Source: Kingdonia uniflora (taxonomy: Eukaryota > Streptophyta > Magnoliopsida > Ranunculales > Circaeasteraceae). From it: 64,000 bases of DNA. The notes below the pieces were generated by a model. It searched no databases and was not told where the DNA came from. It saw nothing but the letters and a program-made list of their open reading frames with translations. Numbering within the stretch: position 1 is the first letter of the stretch; every line of letters begins with the position of its first letter. Shown piece after piece: positions 10,120 through 22,544 of this stretch. The DNA lies in NCBI GenBank assembly GCA_014058105.1, contig JACGCM010001227.1:1-64000 (forward strand), given 5' to 3'. The position numbers and the translations under genes were made by a program.

Positions 10120-13100
10120 ATGTTGGGGACAGGATTACAGTTTAGGCGAGGTGGGAATCAAGGGGAAGATCGATTTTACAATCCTGTGAAAGCGAGGAGG
10201 AATCAATGTTACTATTATGAGCAAAATCAGATTCAAAAGGGGAGGAATGATAATGGAGGTATTGGTGTTGGTGATGGATCGTCTGCAACAATGGTGAAGG
10301 GTAAAACTGTCATTAAGGGTGATGGAGCCGAGGAGGAGGAGATGGGTTCGAGTAATCTTGATCGATTTCTGGAGTCGACTACCCCTTCTGTTCCTGCTCA
10401 GTATCTCTCAACAGTAATGCTTTTATCTGATCATCACTTTTTTATTATTATTATTATTTGTTTGTGAATTTGGGGTTCTTTTTAGCTCTGAAATTTGGGT
10501 TTTTGTTTAGTTTTGGAATTTGGGGTTTGCATTACCATTATGATTATGGGTTTCTTTTTAGTTTTTGGGATTTGGGTTTTGTTTAGTTTTAAGAATTTGG
10601 GTTTTTTGTTTAGTCTTTAGATTTGCATGTTGAGTGTTTATTTGTGTTTTTGAATTGTTTTTGATTTGCATGTTGAGTATTTATTTGGATTTTTGTTTAG
10701 TTTTTAGATTTTATGTATTTATTTCCATGTTGTGTGTTTATTTTGGGTTTTTGATTGGTTTTTAAAATTTGGGGTTTTGATTGGTTTTTAGAATTTGGGT
10801 TTATGTTTCATTTTTAGTTTTTTTTAAAAAATTTGCATGTTGTGTTTATTTGTGTTTTTGATTAGTTTTTAGTTTGGGTTTTTTTTTAGTTGCATGTTGT
10901 GTATTTATTTGGGTATTTTGTGATTTTGGTGCAGACAAGGATGAGGGGTTCAAGTACATGTGATGTAGAGTACCAGCCATATTTCATACTTGAGGATTTG
11001 TGGGAATCTTATAAAGAATGGAGTGCCTATGGTGCAGGAGTTCCATTGATATTGAACGAGAGTGATTGCGTTGTTCAATATTATGTCCCGTTCTTATCGG
11101 GTATCCAAATCTACAGTGAATGCACGGTGTCACCCAAGTCTATGAGGTACTATTATCAGTTATCAATGTGTTTTCATTTTATAATCTGTGTATGAAATAT
11201 AGCTTGTTGTTTGTTTTCTCATGATCGAATAGGAAGTGAATATTGATAACATCTTCCTCAACATTTCGTTAGCTTTATATGTTTACAATGTGATGACAGG
11301 AGTAATTTAATGTAAAAGACCAGTACTCAAAGTAACAGTGAAGAAACAAACAAGCACTAATCAAACAAGTAAAATGACAGCACTAGTGCTTGATTAGTGC
11401 TTAACTCTTAGAAAGACCACTATAAATCCTTGAGAGTTGAGAGTAACCCTTATTGATATTTTTCTGCCGTTCATCATGTACACTAGTCTGTCTCTGATCA
11501 TGCATTCTAGTCTTAGCTAAAATGACAGCAATCTAGTCACTTTTATAAGGACTTGTTTATTTGCATTATGGTACGCAATGATCTGAGTTATGAGTATAAC
11601 TATGCTGTCAAGTCCAATCTTATGTTGACCTTTGTGATTATAACCATGCTGCCATTGTTTTGTTCACCTTTTAGATGTGTGCAATCTTAAGTTTCTTTTT
11701 CTTTGTTTTCAGTCTCAGCAGATTGTCTTAAGTTATTCTCATTTTTTTTTCAACTTTTCATTACAAGAATCTCATGATTTGTAATGCAATTGGTAGAAAG
11801 AAGCAATGGAAAATTGCCTACTAATGCATGTAATGCAATTAATATGGCACTCTATTGGCTGATTATTTGTTAATTCAAGAATTTCAAGATCAGTCTCTAA
11901 TTGATTCCTAAAAAATGGCGCCTTTTTGTAGCATTGAAGTCAAAAAACTGTTCCCCTCTGTAGAAATGGATGCACTATAGATAATATTATATTTAATAGA
12001 AATTCAATCATTGAATAGGTTCCCCGTTAATCTGGATTTGACCATTTGGGAAATATGTGCGATTTATCTCTAAATACTATCCTTGATTGATACTTCACAA
12101 TCATGTTATCTTACTGATCTTAGAATGATGCAATATGTTTCACAACTAAGAAATTCACCGTCCTGCTGTACTTTAGGCGATTTGGCGAGGACAGTGATGG
12201 TGACTCTTATAGAGATACAAGTAGCGATGGAAGCAGTGACTGTGAAGTTGAAAGAACATTGAAGCACTCGATGGATAGGCTTTCCGTGGTTGACGGACCT
12301 ACTTCTTTCCAAGAAGGCTTCTCTAGTGATGATGGAGAAGCCAGGAATGCTCAAGGATCTCTTATCTTTGAGTATCTAGAACGTGCCCCTCCTTACTGTC
12401 GTGAACCTTTAGCTGACAAGGTAAGTCTTCTCCTACAATGCAGCTTCAGTTTGTACTCTTATTAAGTCTTACTTAGATTTTAGAAGTATTTCTGATTGTG
12501 TATTTTCGGTCACAGATATTAGACCTTGCACGCCGCTTTCCACAACTGAAGACTTTAAGAAGTTGTGATTTGCTACCCACCAGTTGGATTTCTGTAGCCT
12601 GGTAAGTTCTTCAAAATACATCATGACCTGTAGCACTTGTAACTCATTCACTTGGGTAAAATTATTGCAGGTACCCTATATACCGGATACCCACAGGACC
12701 AACACTAAAAGATTTGGATGCTTGCTTTCTAACATTCCACTCTCTTTCAACGCCCATGAGAGGTACCAGATTTTCCTTTACATTCTTATAAATAGATATG
12801 TTAGGGAATTTAGTACGGTTTCTTAATCTTTTTGACACAAGCTTCTAATAATAGCAAATGTGATGTTCAATGAGTAGGGGTTGAGAGACTTCAACCATAG
12901 AACGGGCCACTATAGAGGTGTAGTTTCTAGATATTCTGCTCAAATTAATGTAGAAAGTAAAATAATCATCCATACAAGCACACACACAGAAGTAGGGGAA
13001 GTGTGTGCGCATCCTTGATTCCTTCATCTGCAAGGGCCTATAAATATTCCACAATCCTGTCCAAGTACTCTATTAGCTGCGTCCAAGCTCTCCACAATCA

Positions 13101-13788
13101 AACATAACGTTTTCCTATTTCCCATCTTCAACAATTTAGTTATGGTAACGACTAGGTATTAACCTGGATATTATTTGGGCCAAATCATATGATGAACAAG
13201 GAGAATGCCTGCTAGGTAGAGCATTTATCTATGTAGTGGATGGTTGATTATAGAGGGTTTTATTTCCGATTCAAAATTCTCTCTTGATGACATATGAACG
13301 TAAATTGATAATGTATTTCCTGCGTAAAAAACTGCATAAAGAAAATATTACCGACAGACCCTGTGTATCAGTTGGGATTTCCAATATGTTCTTAACTGTT
13401 GCTTTGTTCTGAAAGATTTTATCCTAAGTTCCTAACGGTCGACATTAAGGATAATTGTTTGTCTAAACGTAGATAACATTTAATTGACAGTAGGACTCTT
13501 TTCTATGTCATATTGTAATGTGGTCCATTACACATTGCAGGTGCTGGTACTGCACAGACTCCTGTGGTGACTTATCCAACTGAGCCCGAGGGAATTCCTA
13601 TAATGTCCCTACGGGTTTTTGCTCTTGCCTCTTATAAGTTCAACGAATCAATGTGGACTCCAAGTGGTGGACGCGAGTGTCAACTGTCAAATTCCATGTT
13701 GCAAGCTGCTGTTGACTGGTTAAGACTTGTTGGGGTTATTCTCCCGGATTTCCAGTTCTTTGCTTCTCATGGTCCGCTCGTCAGGTGA
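10120..13788 (+). CDS. DUF789 family protein
   Basis: An intact plant-specific DUF789 protein of unknown function. Six exons with GT-AG borders: 10120-10413, 10935-11146, 12177-12420, 12516-12601, 12671-12762, 13541-13788. They sum to 1176 bases (391 residues plus stop), the usual length of the family. Conserved blocks are [20 protein letters not shown], the acidic-aromatic [72 protein letters not shown], and the C-terminal [11 protein letters not shown] with [15 protein letters not shown]. No membrane segment or signal peptide is seen. Unlike its neighbours the frame is unbroken. Confidence 0.93.
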
Positions 13789-13864
13789 TCATACAAACAT
13801 CTATCCCTTAAACAACATCCTCCCTTTTTTTCTGCAATAGAGTTGGACACAATCACCTGGGATA

Positions 13865-14125
13865 ATACTCGGGTCAGTAGGGAATTACGATTCCTTTTTA
13901 CCTTTTGAAAAGGAGACTTTATTTCTGCGTTATCTGTTATATTTACTAAAAGAAAAAAAATTAAGAAAAAAATAGCCAAAAGGAAAGGTTATGAAAAGAG
14001 CTTAAATAGAGATAATAGCAAATAGATGAAAGGAGAGAGCGTCATGACTGTGATGTAATCCTTTAAACTAGAATATTATGCTTTATTAGATCTAATCAAA
14101 GAAGGGGATTTTGGTGTTGTTAATT
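13865..14125. repeat. Dispersed repeat R2, copy 1
   Basis: This stretch (TACCTTTTGAAAAGGAGAC..., AAAGGAAAGGTTATGAAAAGAG, then ATTATGCTTTATTAGATCTAATC) is a diverged copy of the sequence at 22730-23000 and, in part, 55800-55975. It probably belongs to an unrecognised non-autonomous transposon. It lies in the 3' flank of the DUF789 gene. Confidence 0.65.
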
Positions 14126-15665
14126 GTATAAGAAGGTTATATTTTAGATGCATCTCATCAATCTAAAGAAGCTATTTTGTGCATGTTCCGAAGAAGTTGC
14201 ATCTTCTTTTGTTAACTAAGAGATGAAGAACTTGTAAGAACTTGAGTTTAATGGTTTTAATGAGAACTGATGTTTAGGTTTGTATGTTGTTCTTTGCCTG
14301 TGTGTTCTGTGGTTAAACCCGATTTTGTTACAATGTAGCAATTTGTGAAAAATTAGTTACATCATTGTACTGATCAGAGAGATATTACAATTAGTTACAC
14401 CCTGTAATAGACCTGCTTCATCCTCCTCTAAGATCTTTTTGAGGTTCATAGTCTGAATCATTTCCACAGTACTTTTGAGAATGTCTTGCTTCTCGGAGGG
14501 ATCAGATCTCTTTACAATGTGCACACTGCACAGCAGTCGTAGAATCACAATATATTTCAACTCTACCATTTGCTAACAGTTCATTTAAGCGCCGACTTAA
14601 TTGCTTGAAACTCACGAACCAACAGTACGAAGTTCAGTGTCCCTTGCAGCATATTCACCCTATCATGGTTCCTGATAATTGTTGTTAGTTGGTTTCTTTG
14701 GTCGTTGATTGTTACTGTGGGGTAAAACCAAGAAACTTAAAAAAAATAAAAATAAAAAACTAAGAAACTGTGTAGGGAGAAGCCTAAATAGGATATGATC
14801 GAGACGGTTCTCCTGAAGGGTCTATGTTTACTGCACTGCAACTGTGAAACAAGAACAATTACAGTCATTCTCTCAACTAAGGTGTGGTACCTCTAGAGTT
14901 TGCCTGGCTTAAGAGAACAAGTCTCCATCAAGCTTCTCTTATTATCTCTCTAAAGTTTAGCTCTGAAAAACCATACTCCCATTGATGGGTTAGAGATGGT
15001 TACAATGATAGTATGATAAGGCACGAGAAGAGGCATCAAATCTAATCAAAGTTATTGAAGTAGTGTACTACTGTACTTCACATTGCTCTTGGTTTAGTTT
15101 CAAACTATGGGATCAGACTATCAGAGCTTCTCCGATGCCTTGTTCAGGGCTGGTCCTGGTTTTTATGGAGCCCTATGCGGAAACAATAGAACGGTGGCCC
15201 ATTTCAAGGGTTAAAAGTATTAAGTGAGGATAAACTCTTGATCTTCTGCTCACTAACAAATGATTCAACTATCTGAGCTATTAAGAGCTTATACAAAAAG
15301 TTACAAACTGCTTATACACATCTATAATTTTTCTGAGGCGGGAGATTGTGTCGTCGCACACCGTCAAAGCCTGCCTTGGAATTAAACAACTTCTCATTAA
15401 AAGCAAAACCCCAGTGGGCAGTCTGAGTCTTTGCGATGTGTAGACCACATGATAAAAAACGTATGGCTTCAGATTGTTTCTATTTTCTTTCTTCATGAAA
15501 GTCTTATTTCATAACGATGATCTAGTCTTATATCGTCTATAAATCACAAAATCTCTGAAGATCTAAAATATAATTGTGCATTACATATGCCATGTCCAAT
15601 TAGTCAATTGTTGCAGATGACATTAAGAGTAGACCAAGAAAAATATTGAAATTTGAAGTTTCTTC
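14126..15665. other. Intergenic region without recognised genes
   Basis: About 1.5 kb of AT-rich DNA with only short chance reading frames on both strands. I see no coding similarity, terminal repeats or RNA gene. Confidence 0.4.
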
Positions 15666-15667
15666 CC

Positions 15668-15800
15668 TCTCACATTATAATGTCCCTTCCCTTTGACTGT
15701 TGGTGACTGGTGACAAGTGACAAGTGACAAGGGAGGCCTCCAATGATGGCCGTTAATACTTCACATTATAATGTCCCTTCCCTCTCACATTATAATGTCT
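15668..15800. repeat. Short direct repeats at the broken 5' end of the receptor kinase
   Basis: TCACATTATAATGTCCCTTCCC occurs near 15670 and 15759, with a third partial copy (TCACATTATAATGTC) near 15786. GTGACAAGTGACAAG-type short repeats lie between. They sit exactly where the receptor kinase loses similarity to full-length relatives and may mark a deletion or rearrangement junction. Confidence 0.6.
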
Positions 15801-18718
15801 CTGAGAAAAGATATTCTAGATGATCTTTGTCTCTCTAAACCCGTTAATACTACACTAGATTCCAGTCCCTTTCAGCTCCCACTTGATAATTCAATCATCA
15901 CCTTGTTCTACGGTTGCCCTGTCGTCGCCGAGGGATTGACTTGTGGGAAAGGTACCAATGATGGCCTTTACTACCAGATAGTAGAAGTCATGGGATCAGA
16001 TCAGAGGGCACCTACACAATTCATAAGTTTTTCGGAGTGCACCACTAGTATAGTTATCCCGGCCCTTCCTTTAGTTATTGCTACCCAAATGAGCTCTTTA
16101 ATGCAATTCCCGCCGGTAACATCCGCTTTGAACAAGGTCATTAATGGCGGATTCAACGTCAAGTATGAAGAGTCTGTGAATTCAGAATGTGTTGTTCCCT
16201 GCATTAAGAAGGGTAGAGGTTGTGTTTACAGCACCGAGGGCTTCACATGTCAGTCAAGTAAGCATTTCTTTTATCCCTCAACTATATAGTTCAGCCTAAT
16301 CAAATGACTTCAGCTTACAGTTTAGCTTAATCTAATGTCTTTCATGTTTCAACCCCTTAGCTTAATTAGAGACAAACTTTGTAGCTTAACATAAAAATCG
16401 ACAATTACTTCAGGAAACTAAAGCTAAGAGTCTAATGATCACCAAATCAGAAAGATCTTAGAGTTTCATGTCCCCCCATCATCCTCGAGTACTCAACAAA
16501 GCCGGTCTCAATACTTTTCCCGATGATGAATTTGGACGGCTTCCGCATCAGAAATTTGCACTTAATTGGACAAGTCTCTTCCCCAAGTATTAAATTATTT
16601 TGGTGTCAGTCAAAGAGTTGAACAGTTCTGGGGGTGGTGATACTGACCCCATTATTCTCTTTTCTGGCAAGTCTCTAGAAAAGATGACGAAGACCTACTT
16701 CACAATTTCAAGTATATATCCTAATATCCCTTAGGCCTTAGTAGTATTTAACCCTTGATTAAGAGTTCGATTAAGGTAATTAAATTTTGGAAAAAAAATT
16801 ATGGCCGACATGTCGTTTTAAAAATGAAGTCCAGCCGCCCGACATAGGATGGGTATGATTGGCACACAAAGTTAGCTTTGAATCAGTAACAAACCCACAA
16901 GATGGCCGTGTTATATGTTTCTTTTGTATCTAAGATGTGCTCGTCCTTTGTATTAATACGTTGGTGAGGGGTATTATTTCATGGATTTCGATTTGTCCAA
17001 AACTCCGCATAAGAGGGTCCTTATGGGATACTCTTATTTCTACAATATAACTCCTCATTTCATTAGGAGTTATATTATAAAGATAATGATTTATCCCGTT
17101 AAAGTTTTCTTTCTTAACCAATTAAATATATAGATTTTGAGTACATTGTGTTATCAAGCCTCTCAAACAAATTTATTGTCTTGCAGGATCCAAAAATCTA
17201 AGGAGGAATGTTGCAATAGGTAATATGTCTATCTCCTTTTGTCTTTTCCTAGCTTTTAACTCGCCGCTGACAGCTGTGTTGATTATGATATCCACTAACG
17301 TAGTAGAATACTAGGATTAACGTACGTATCAAATTTCTATTTTGAATGTGGATATCAACATGTGTAAGTCGTTAAGTACAACAAATCTCATAAGGGAAAA
17401 CCATCGTCCTGAGAATCCTGTACAAAATAACTAAGTAGGGAGGAATTTCTCATGAAAGTGGTCTGCTTACCTTTCCTTTTTCTTCTCTTCCTTAGCTTCT
17501 GTATATCAATTAGTATCTTGATACTTTTGCAAAATATGGTTCTTGATACTTTTTCTTTCTCTGAGTACAGCGGTAGGATCTGCTGCCGGATTCTGTGTTT
17601 TTCTTCTCATCATATCTCTGAGTATATACCGAAGAAGAAAGACCTCATCAAATAATTCAGTTTTCTTTTGGAAATCATCAAAACAAGCTCAAAAGGTGGA
17701 AGACTTTCTGAGTAAGTGTGGATTTCTGGCTCCGAAAAGGTATACTTACTTTGATATCAAGAAAATGACCAATTCATTCGAAGATAAATTAGGCCAAGGT
17801 GGCTTTGGTGGTGTCTTCAAAGGAAAACTACCTGACGGACGTCTAGTAGCTGTGAAATTGATGAGGGAGTCCAAAGGTGATGGAGAAGATTTTATCAACG
17901 AGGTTGCAAGTATTAGTAGAACTTCACATGTGAATGTTGTGAGTTTACTTGGCTTTTGTTTTGATGACTCTAAAAGGGCACTCATTTACGAATTTATGCC
18001 TAATGGTTCTCTAGAAAAGTTTATCTACAAAGATAGACCATTAGGGCCGAGTTCTAACCTTTCATGGGAAAAACTGTATGAGATTGTTATTGGAATTGGT
18101 CGTGGTCTTGAGTACTTGCATCGAGGTTGCAACACAAGGATTGTCCACTTCGACATAAAACCCCACAACATTCTTTTGGACAAAGACTTCTGCCCTAAGA
18201 TTTCCGACTTCGGGTTAGCAAAGTTATGTACTACAAAAGAAAGTATGATATCAATGTTAGGTGCAAGAGGAACTCCTGGTTACATTGCGCCAGAAGTGTT
18301 TTGTAGAACAATGGGAGGAGTTTCGCACAAGTCTGATGTTTATAGTTACGGAATGATGGTTCTCGAAACCGTTGGGGGAAGAAGGAACATAAAAACTGAA
18401 GTGGATCATTCAAGTGAAATATTTTTCCCACACTGGATCCATAAACGTCTCGAACTAGACCAGGATCTCGGACTACCTGGAGTAACACTTGAGACGGATA
18501 CGGTGGTAAAGAAGATGATTTTAGTTGGTTTGTGGTGCATACAAACAAACCCAATCGATCGGCCTTCCATGAATAAGGTGGTGGAGATGTTAGAGGGAAG
18601 CCTTGAATCATTGCAAATCCCGCCCAAAACTTTTCTAACTTCTCCTTCGAGATCAGAACAAAGTTTTTTTGACCAAGGAAGTATGGAAGAATCTTTCTTA
18701 AGCAGTATCAAAGTCTAG
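15771..18718 (+). CDS. LRK10-like receptor kinase lacking its first ectodomain half
   Basis: A receptor-like kinase of the LRK10L-2 group. Exons: 15771-16257 (WAK-associated C-terminal ectodomain, with TLFYGCPVVAEG and the Cys-rich CVVPCIKKGRGCVYSTEGFTC), 17187-17219 (RRNVAI) and 17571-18718. A transmembrane helix (AVGSAAGFCVFLLIISLSIY) starts at the exon 2-3 join. The kinase is intact: Gly loop LGQGGFGGVFKG, Lys in VAVKLM, the non-RD catalytic loop VHFDIKPHN typical of the group, DFGLAK and GTPGYIAPE. The N-terminal GUB_WAK-binding exon and signal peptide are missing, and the first ATG gives no signal sequence. The product (about 555 residues from that ATG) would therefore not reach the membrane normally. 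It may be a decapitated gene, or the true first exon lies elsewhere. A lone GUB_WAK-binding exon of the same family is at 44.7 kb. Confidence 0.85.
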
Positions 18719-18749
18719 ATGATTGGCATTCCTTATGTAATTGTTATTT

Positions 18750-19140
18750 ATGAATGTGGCTCAATTAGGCTCACTGCAAACATGATGCAAAATCCACTCT
18801 TCACAGCTTCTACGTCTTTGTTTCAATTCGCAACGCAAGTAGGGTGCTTTATAAATGCTTGCATATGTTTGTTTCAATTTTAATTGTTTCTTACAAGGCA
18901 AACTATTTACATTTATGTGTAAAAGTGTCCTTATTTTACTTGCATTTTGTTACAGTAAAAATATCATTTTGCTTCCAAGAGCGCAGAGAAATTTACACTT
19001 ACAACTGAAAAGAGGAAAACTCAACTTCACTCATTGCATTTGCTTAAATTAGTGATTAACTCCCACATATGTCCTTTCTATGATTTTACCTCTCAAACTT
19101 TTAGTTATTTGTTGGCACTGGGTGACCGGCAGAGTATTTT
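18750..19140. repeat. Duplicated block R1, copy 1
   Basis: The 390 bases after the receptor kinase stop codon (from GTGGCTCAATTAGGCTCACTGC to GGGTGACCGGCAGAGTATTT) recur at 55220-55610 with small differences. At 55.6 kb the copy runs directly into R2; here the gypsy insertion follows. Confidence 0.9.
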
Positions 19141-19163
19141 TCATAACCCAATCCTGCATCCTT

Positions 19164-19168
19164 TTCCT
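19164..19168. repeat. Target-site duplication of the gypsy element, left copy (TTCCT)
   Basis: TTCCT at 19164-19168 abuts the outer end of the left LTR; the same five bases follow the right LTR at 22512-22516. Confidence 0.75.
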
Positions 19169-19587
19169 TAATCTACAATACGAATTGAGAAACCCTAAAA
19201 CGAATAATTGTACGAAGAACACACCAATTGGTTGGGAAAATCACTTTAAGAGCTTCAATTGCTTAATAAAAATAAATTACAATCGAATTCCTCTCAAACC
19301 CTAAGTCTCTCTCTTAGAATTTCCATTGATCCAACCTCCTCTAATCTTGCCTAGCCTTGCCCATTTTATAGGGTTACAAGTTCCTAGTTGCAAATACAAA
19401 ATATGACATATATGCCCTTAAACGCCTAAATAAATAGGTTGAATCGTGCATCTGTTCGAACATAAAAAAGTGTACAGAACACTCAGAAAACTCTTTATTC
19501 GAATATGAGAAAAACTCTATTCGAACAGGAATCTGTTCGAATAGACTTTCTAAAAAGCCTAAAAATGACGCAGATCCTCTTGGATCA
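19169..19587 (-). repeat. 3' LTR of the gypsy element
   Basis: Left LTR on the plus strand, homologous to 21976-22511. It contains a shortened TTCGAA array (about 19454-19545). Confidence 0.85.
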
Positions 19588-19602
19588 TGGCTCCCCCCTT
19601 TA
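19588..19602 (-). other. Polypurine tract of the gypsy element
   Basis: On the minus strand CTAAAGGGGGGAGCC lies directly before the 3' LTR start, as expected for the plus-strand priming site of an LTR retrotransposon. Confidence 0.8.
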
Positions 19603-19625
19603 GGAGCCTTGAGCTCCTGCTCAAG

Positions 19626-20250
19626 CTAGAACTGAAGATGTCGGAATGCGGCCATGCCCATTTCCCTGTTGTACAACTTCGACTTACTAGGCAGCTGACC
19701 CTTTTTCCCAACTCGAAATGACTCAATCCCACCCCGTCTTGTAGCATGAACTTTCCTCTCTATAATACCATCCTCCTGCAACAGATCTTCTCTTTCCGTC
19801 CATAAGTCATCAACTAACGGTAGACAAGTGTCGATTGTAGAGTTTTCATCTAAAAAAGACGGCTCAAACAACTTCAAATGCTCGACATTAATCACCGAAT
19901 ACATCTGCCTATAAGGTGGCAAATCCAATTCACACTCACATGTCATACTTTGCAGTAACTTTCGGCAAAACACACTACGCCCCTTGGGATCATCATATCC
20001 TGCAACATACTCTGACGTAACAAGTATCTGCATAGTACCAACATAGCGAAAGTAGTTGGTAATGGGGGATGAGATAACCTATCAGCCATTTTGTTATCCA
20101 CTCCCTTCTTATACTTGATAATCAAGGAGAATTGTTGGAGATACGACATCCTCCTCATCTGGCGAGCTTGATGTAGCTTGGACTGTGTAGCTAAAAAATG
20201 GAACGGCTTGTGATTAGAATGCACCACAACCTCCTCTTGCAACTTCCATA
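19626..20250 (-). pseudogene. gypsy pol remnant: RNase H end and integrase C-terminus
   Basis: The 20250-19943 part carries the RNase H end (VVHSNHKPFHF, YLQQFSLIIKYKKGV, KMADRLSHPP). After a frame change the 19960-19626 part carries the pol C-terminus (YSVINVEHLKLFEPSFLDE). The integrase zinc finger and catalytic core that should lie between are absent, so this is a deletion derivative. Confidence 0.8.
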
Positions 20251-20700
20251 TTTCGGTTTGTTACCCTCTTGAACCGGTCGTACCAATAACACAATCTTGC
20301 CGCTCGCATTAACCAATCGCTTCACCTGAGTTGCCGTTATTAAATTATTTGTAGTGGCATGCTCCTTACAAGCATTGATATGAAACTCATTCCCCTCCTT
20401 CACAGGACGATACTTGTGAGCTCTACGGTAAAGAATCGTATTTCGGTCCCAGAGATAAGGGCTACCAAAGATGACCTGACACACATCTAAAGGAACCACC
20501 TCACACGTCACCTCGTCAATAAACCTTTCCGTGATCGCAAACTTGAATGTAGACTGCTTCGTGATCATCAAATCCGCATCTTTCTGAATCCACCCCAAAC
20601 CATACGGCTTAGGATGAGTTGTAGTAATCAAACCCATCTTCCTCACCAACGCCTCAGAAATCAAAATTTTCTTACTGCCCTAATCAATAATGGCCTCGAC
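20190..20700 (-). pseudogene. gypsy aspartic protease region
   Basis: Reading on the minus strand gives VEAIIDQGSKKILISEALVR, a retropepsin-like region with the active-site Gly changed (DQG for DSG/DTG), then VCQVIFGSPYLWDRN. The frame runs into RNase H text near 20250 without any reverse transcriptase, so about 1 kb has been deleted at that point. Confidence 0.7.
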
Positions 20701-21930
20701 TAAGCTCTGCTTTACCTGAATATCGACATGAAAAAGTTCTTCCCGACTCTCCTCCTCGGTAGCCAAAGTCTGCTAAAATATAAGTGTAAGCTTAGGATTC
20801 GGTTTATCTAAATCCGAGAGGTCAACAACCTCTGCGGCTGGTGCATATCTTTCTTTCTTGCTCTTCTCCTCTTTCAGCCTAAGCTCCGGGTGAAGTTTCC
20901 AATATTTATCTGAAATATATACCCACTCGCCTTACAGTGATTACAATAATTCTCCTTGGGCGAAGACCCCTCTCCTTTGGACTCTTCCTTATGCTCGTTT
21001 TTTCAACTAGACCTGTACTCCAACTTGTTCTTATCGTCTTCTTTGTCACTCTTCAAGTACTTGCCTTCAATAGCAATTGCCTTTACGGTAGCATCCTCAA
21101 TATTTGGCCACAGTAAAGAGCTTCAACTCTCTTCTAATGGACTTCAACAAACCCCCCGTGTACTTCATGAACACCTCATACTCCTCCACATCAATGTCCA
21201 AAACTAAAGCTTGGTTATGAAACGCCGTAGTGTACTCCTGTACAAATTACTCAAACTTTTGGCGCAAATTGTGTTATTTTTACCATCTCTCTTGCTCATA
21301 CCCAATCAGATAAAACTATTTTTACACTAATACCTTGAATTCTTTCCAACTCAAACTTTCTACATCGTAGTGTTTTCGATAAAATTTCCACCACCCAAGT
21401 GCATGACTTGCGAATTTCAACGTAGAAACACATATTTTCTGAGTATTAGAGTATTCGTAAACGAAAAAAATTAGTTTCTAACCTATCTGACCAATTATCC
21501 AATATCTCAGCATCGATTGAACCGCCGAATACCGGAATTTCAATCTTAAAATTGATACAAGGTTACGTAAAGGATTCGAGGACTTACTAATACCCGATCG
21601 TTCCTTGACGGATTCGGTATCACGAGAATTGCCATCTATCTCCTCAGTACCATCATCATCATCCCCCTTCACAACCCTTTCTTCTTCGAGCGGCCTCGCC
21701 GTTCACCGAGGCAGAAGTCTTCACGAGGTTCGTGAGACGCAATTGTTCTACCAACTCCTCTAGAGTAGTAGTTATGTCAGAAACTTTCATTTCCAAAGTC
21801 GTGAGTCGATCGTCGAAATCGCCCATCTCTAAATTATCATTCTTCTTCGAATTAGGTTTTCAGTGAATCTTCAACGGACTCACTAGCTTTTCCTTTGTTT
21901 GCTTGAGACGGTCATGTGTAGAAACCATAA
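20700..21930 (-). pseudogene. gypsy gag remnant
   Basis: Fragmented gag reading between the primer binding site and the protease, with several stops and frame changes. Its minus-strand text includes an acidic stretch with many Asp/Glu (near 21670-21600). No full gag domain can be read. Confidence 0.5.
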
Positions 21931-21964
21931 ACCACAATCACCCCCAAAAATCGTAACTGGAAAA

Positions 21965-21973
21965 CTGATACCA
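21965..21973 (-). other. Primer binding site of the gypsy element
   Basis: TGGTATCAG on the minus strand, two bases inside the 5' LTR, complementary to the 3' end of initiator tRNA-Met. Confidence 0.85.
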
Positions 21974-21975
21974 CT

Positions 21976-22511
21976 TAATCCACAATACGAATTGAGAAAC
22001 CCTAAAACGAATAATTGTACGAAAAATACACTAATTGGTTGGGAAAATCCCTTTAAGAACTTCAATTGCTTAATAGAAATCAATTACAATCGAATTCCTC
22101 TCAAACCCAAAGTCTCTCTCTTAGAATTTTCATTGATCTAACATCTTCTAATCTTGCCTAGCCTTGCCCCTTTTATAGGGTTACAAGTTCCTAGTTACAA
22201 AATATGATAAATATGCCCTTAAACGCCTAAAGAAATAGGCTGAATCACGCCTTTGTTCGAACAGAATAAGTCTCTGTTCAAACATAAAAAAATGTATTCA
22301 AACAGACAAAAAGTCTGTTCGAATAGAACCCTCAGACAATAGTGTATTCGAACAAACAAAAAGTCTGTTCGTACAGAACACTAAGAACACTCTTTATTCG
22401 AATAGGAGTAAAACTCTATTCGAAAAGGAAGGGGTGTATTCGAACAAACTAAAAGTATGTTCGAATAGACTTTCCAAAAAGCCTAAAAATGACCCAGATC
22501 CTCCTGGATCA
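21976..22511 (-). repeat. 5' LTR of the gypsy element, with a long TTCGAA array
   Basis: Homologous to the left LTR but about 117 bp longer. TTCGAA-type hexamers begin at 22256, 22277, 22297, 22318, 22347, 22368, 22397, 22419, 22439 and 22460, so spacing is 20-22 or 29 bases. Sequence between the hexamers is not conserved. The TSD copy TTCCT follows at 22512-22516. Confidence 0.85.
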
Positions 22512-22544
22512 TTCCTGGTAATAAAAAAATGGATTTTAGTTTTT

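Larger units (their letters stand above)
19169..22511 (-). mobile_element. Ty3/gypsy LTR retrotransposon, internally deleted
   Basis: A 3.3-kb element in minus orientation. LTRs are 19169-19587 (3' LTR) and 21976-22511 (5' LTR), about 419 and 536 bp; each begins TGATCC and ends ATTA on the minus strand. The initiator-Met tRNA binding site (TGGTATCAG) and the polypurine tract are present, and a 5-bp TSD (TTCCT) flanks it. Inside, in minus order, are gag, protease, a piece of RNase H and the pol C-terminus. Reverse transcriptase and the integrase core are missing, so the element is not autonomous. The LTR length difference comes from the TTCGAA-rich middle segment, which is longer in the right LTR. 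Confidence 0.9.

Noticed and set aside
15281..15496. 71-residue minus-strand frame
   Set aside because: No homology or start context; typical chance frame in AT-rich spacer.
18231..18711. Two minus-strand frames opposite the receptor kinase
   Set aside because: Antisense shadows of the conserved kinase domain.
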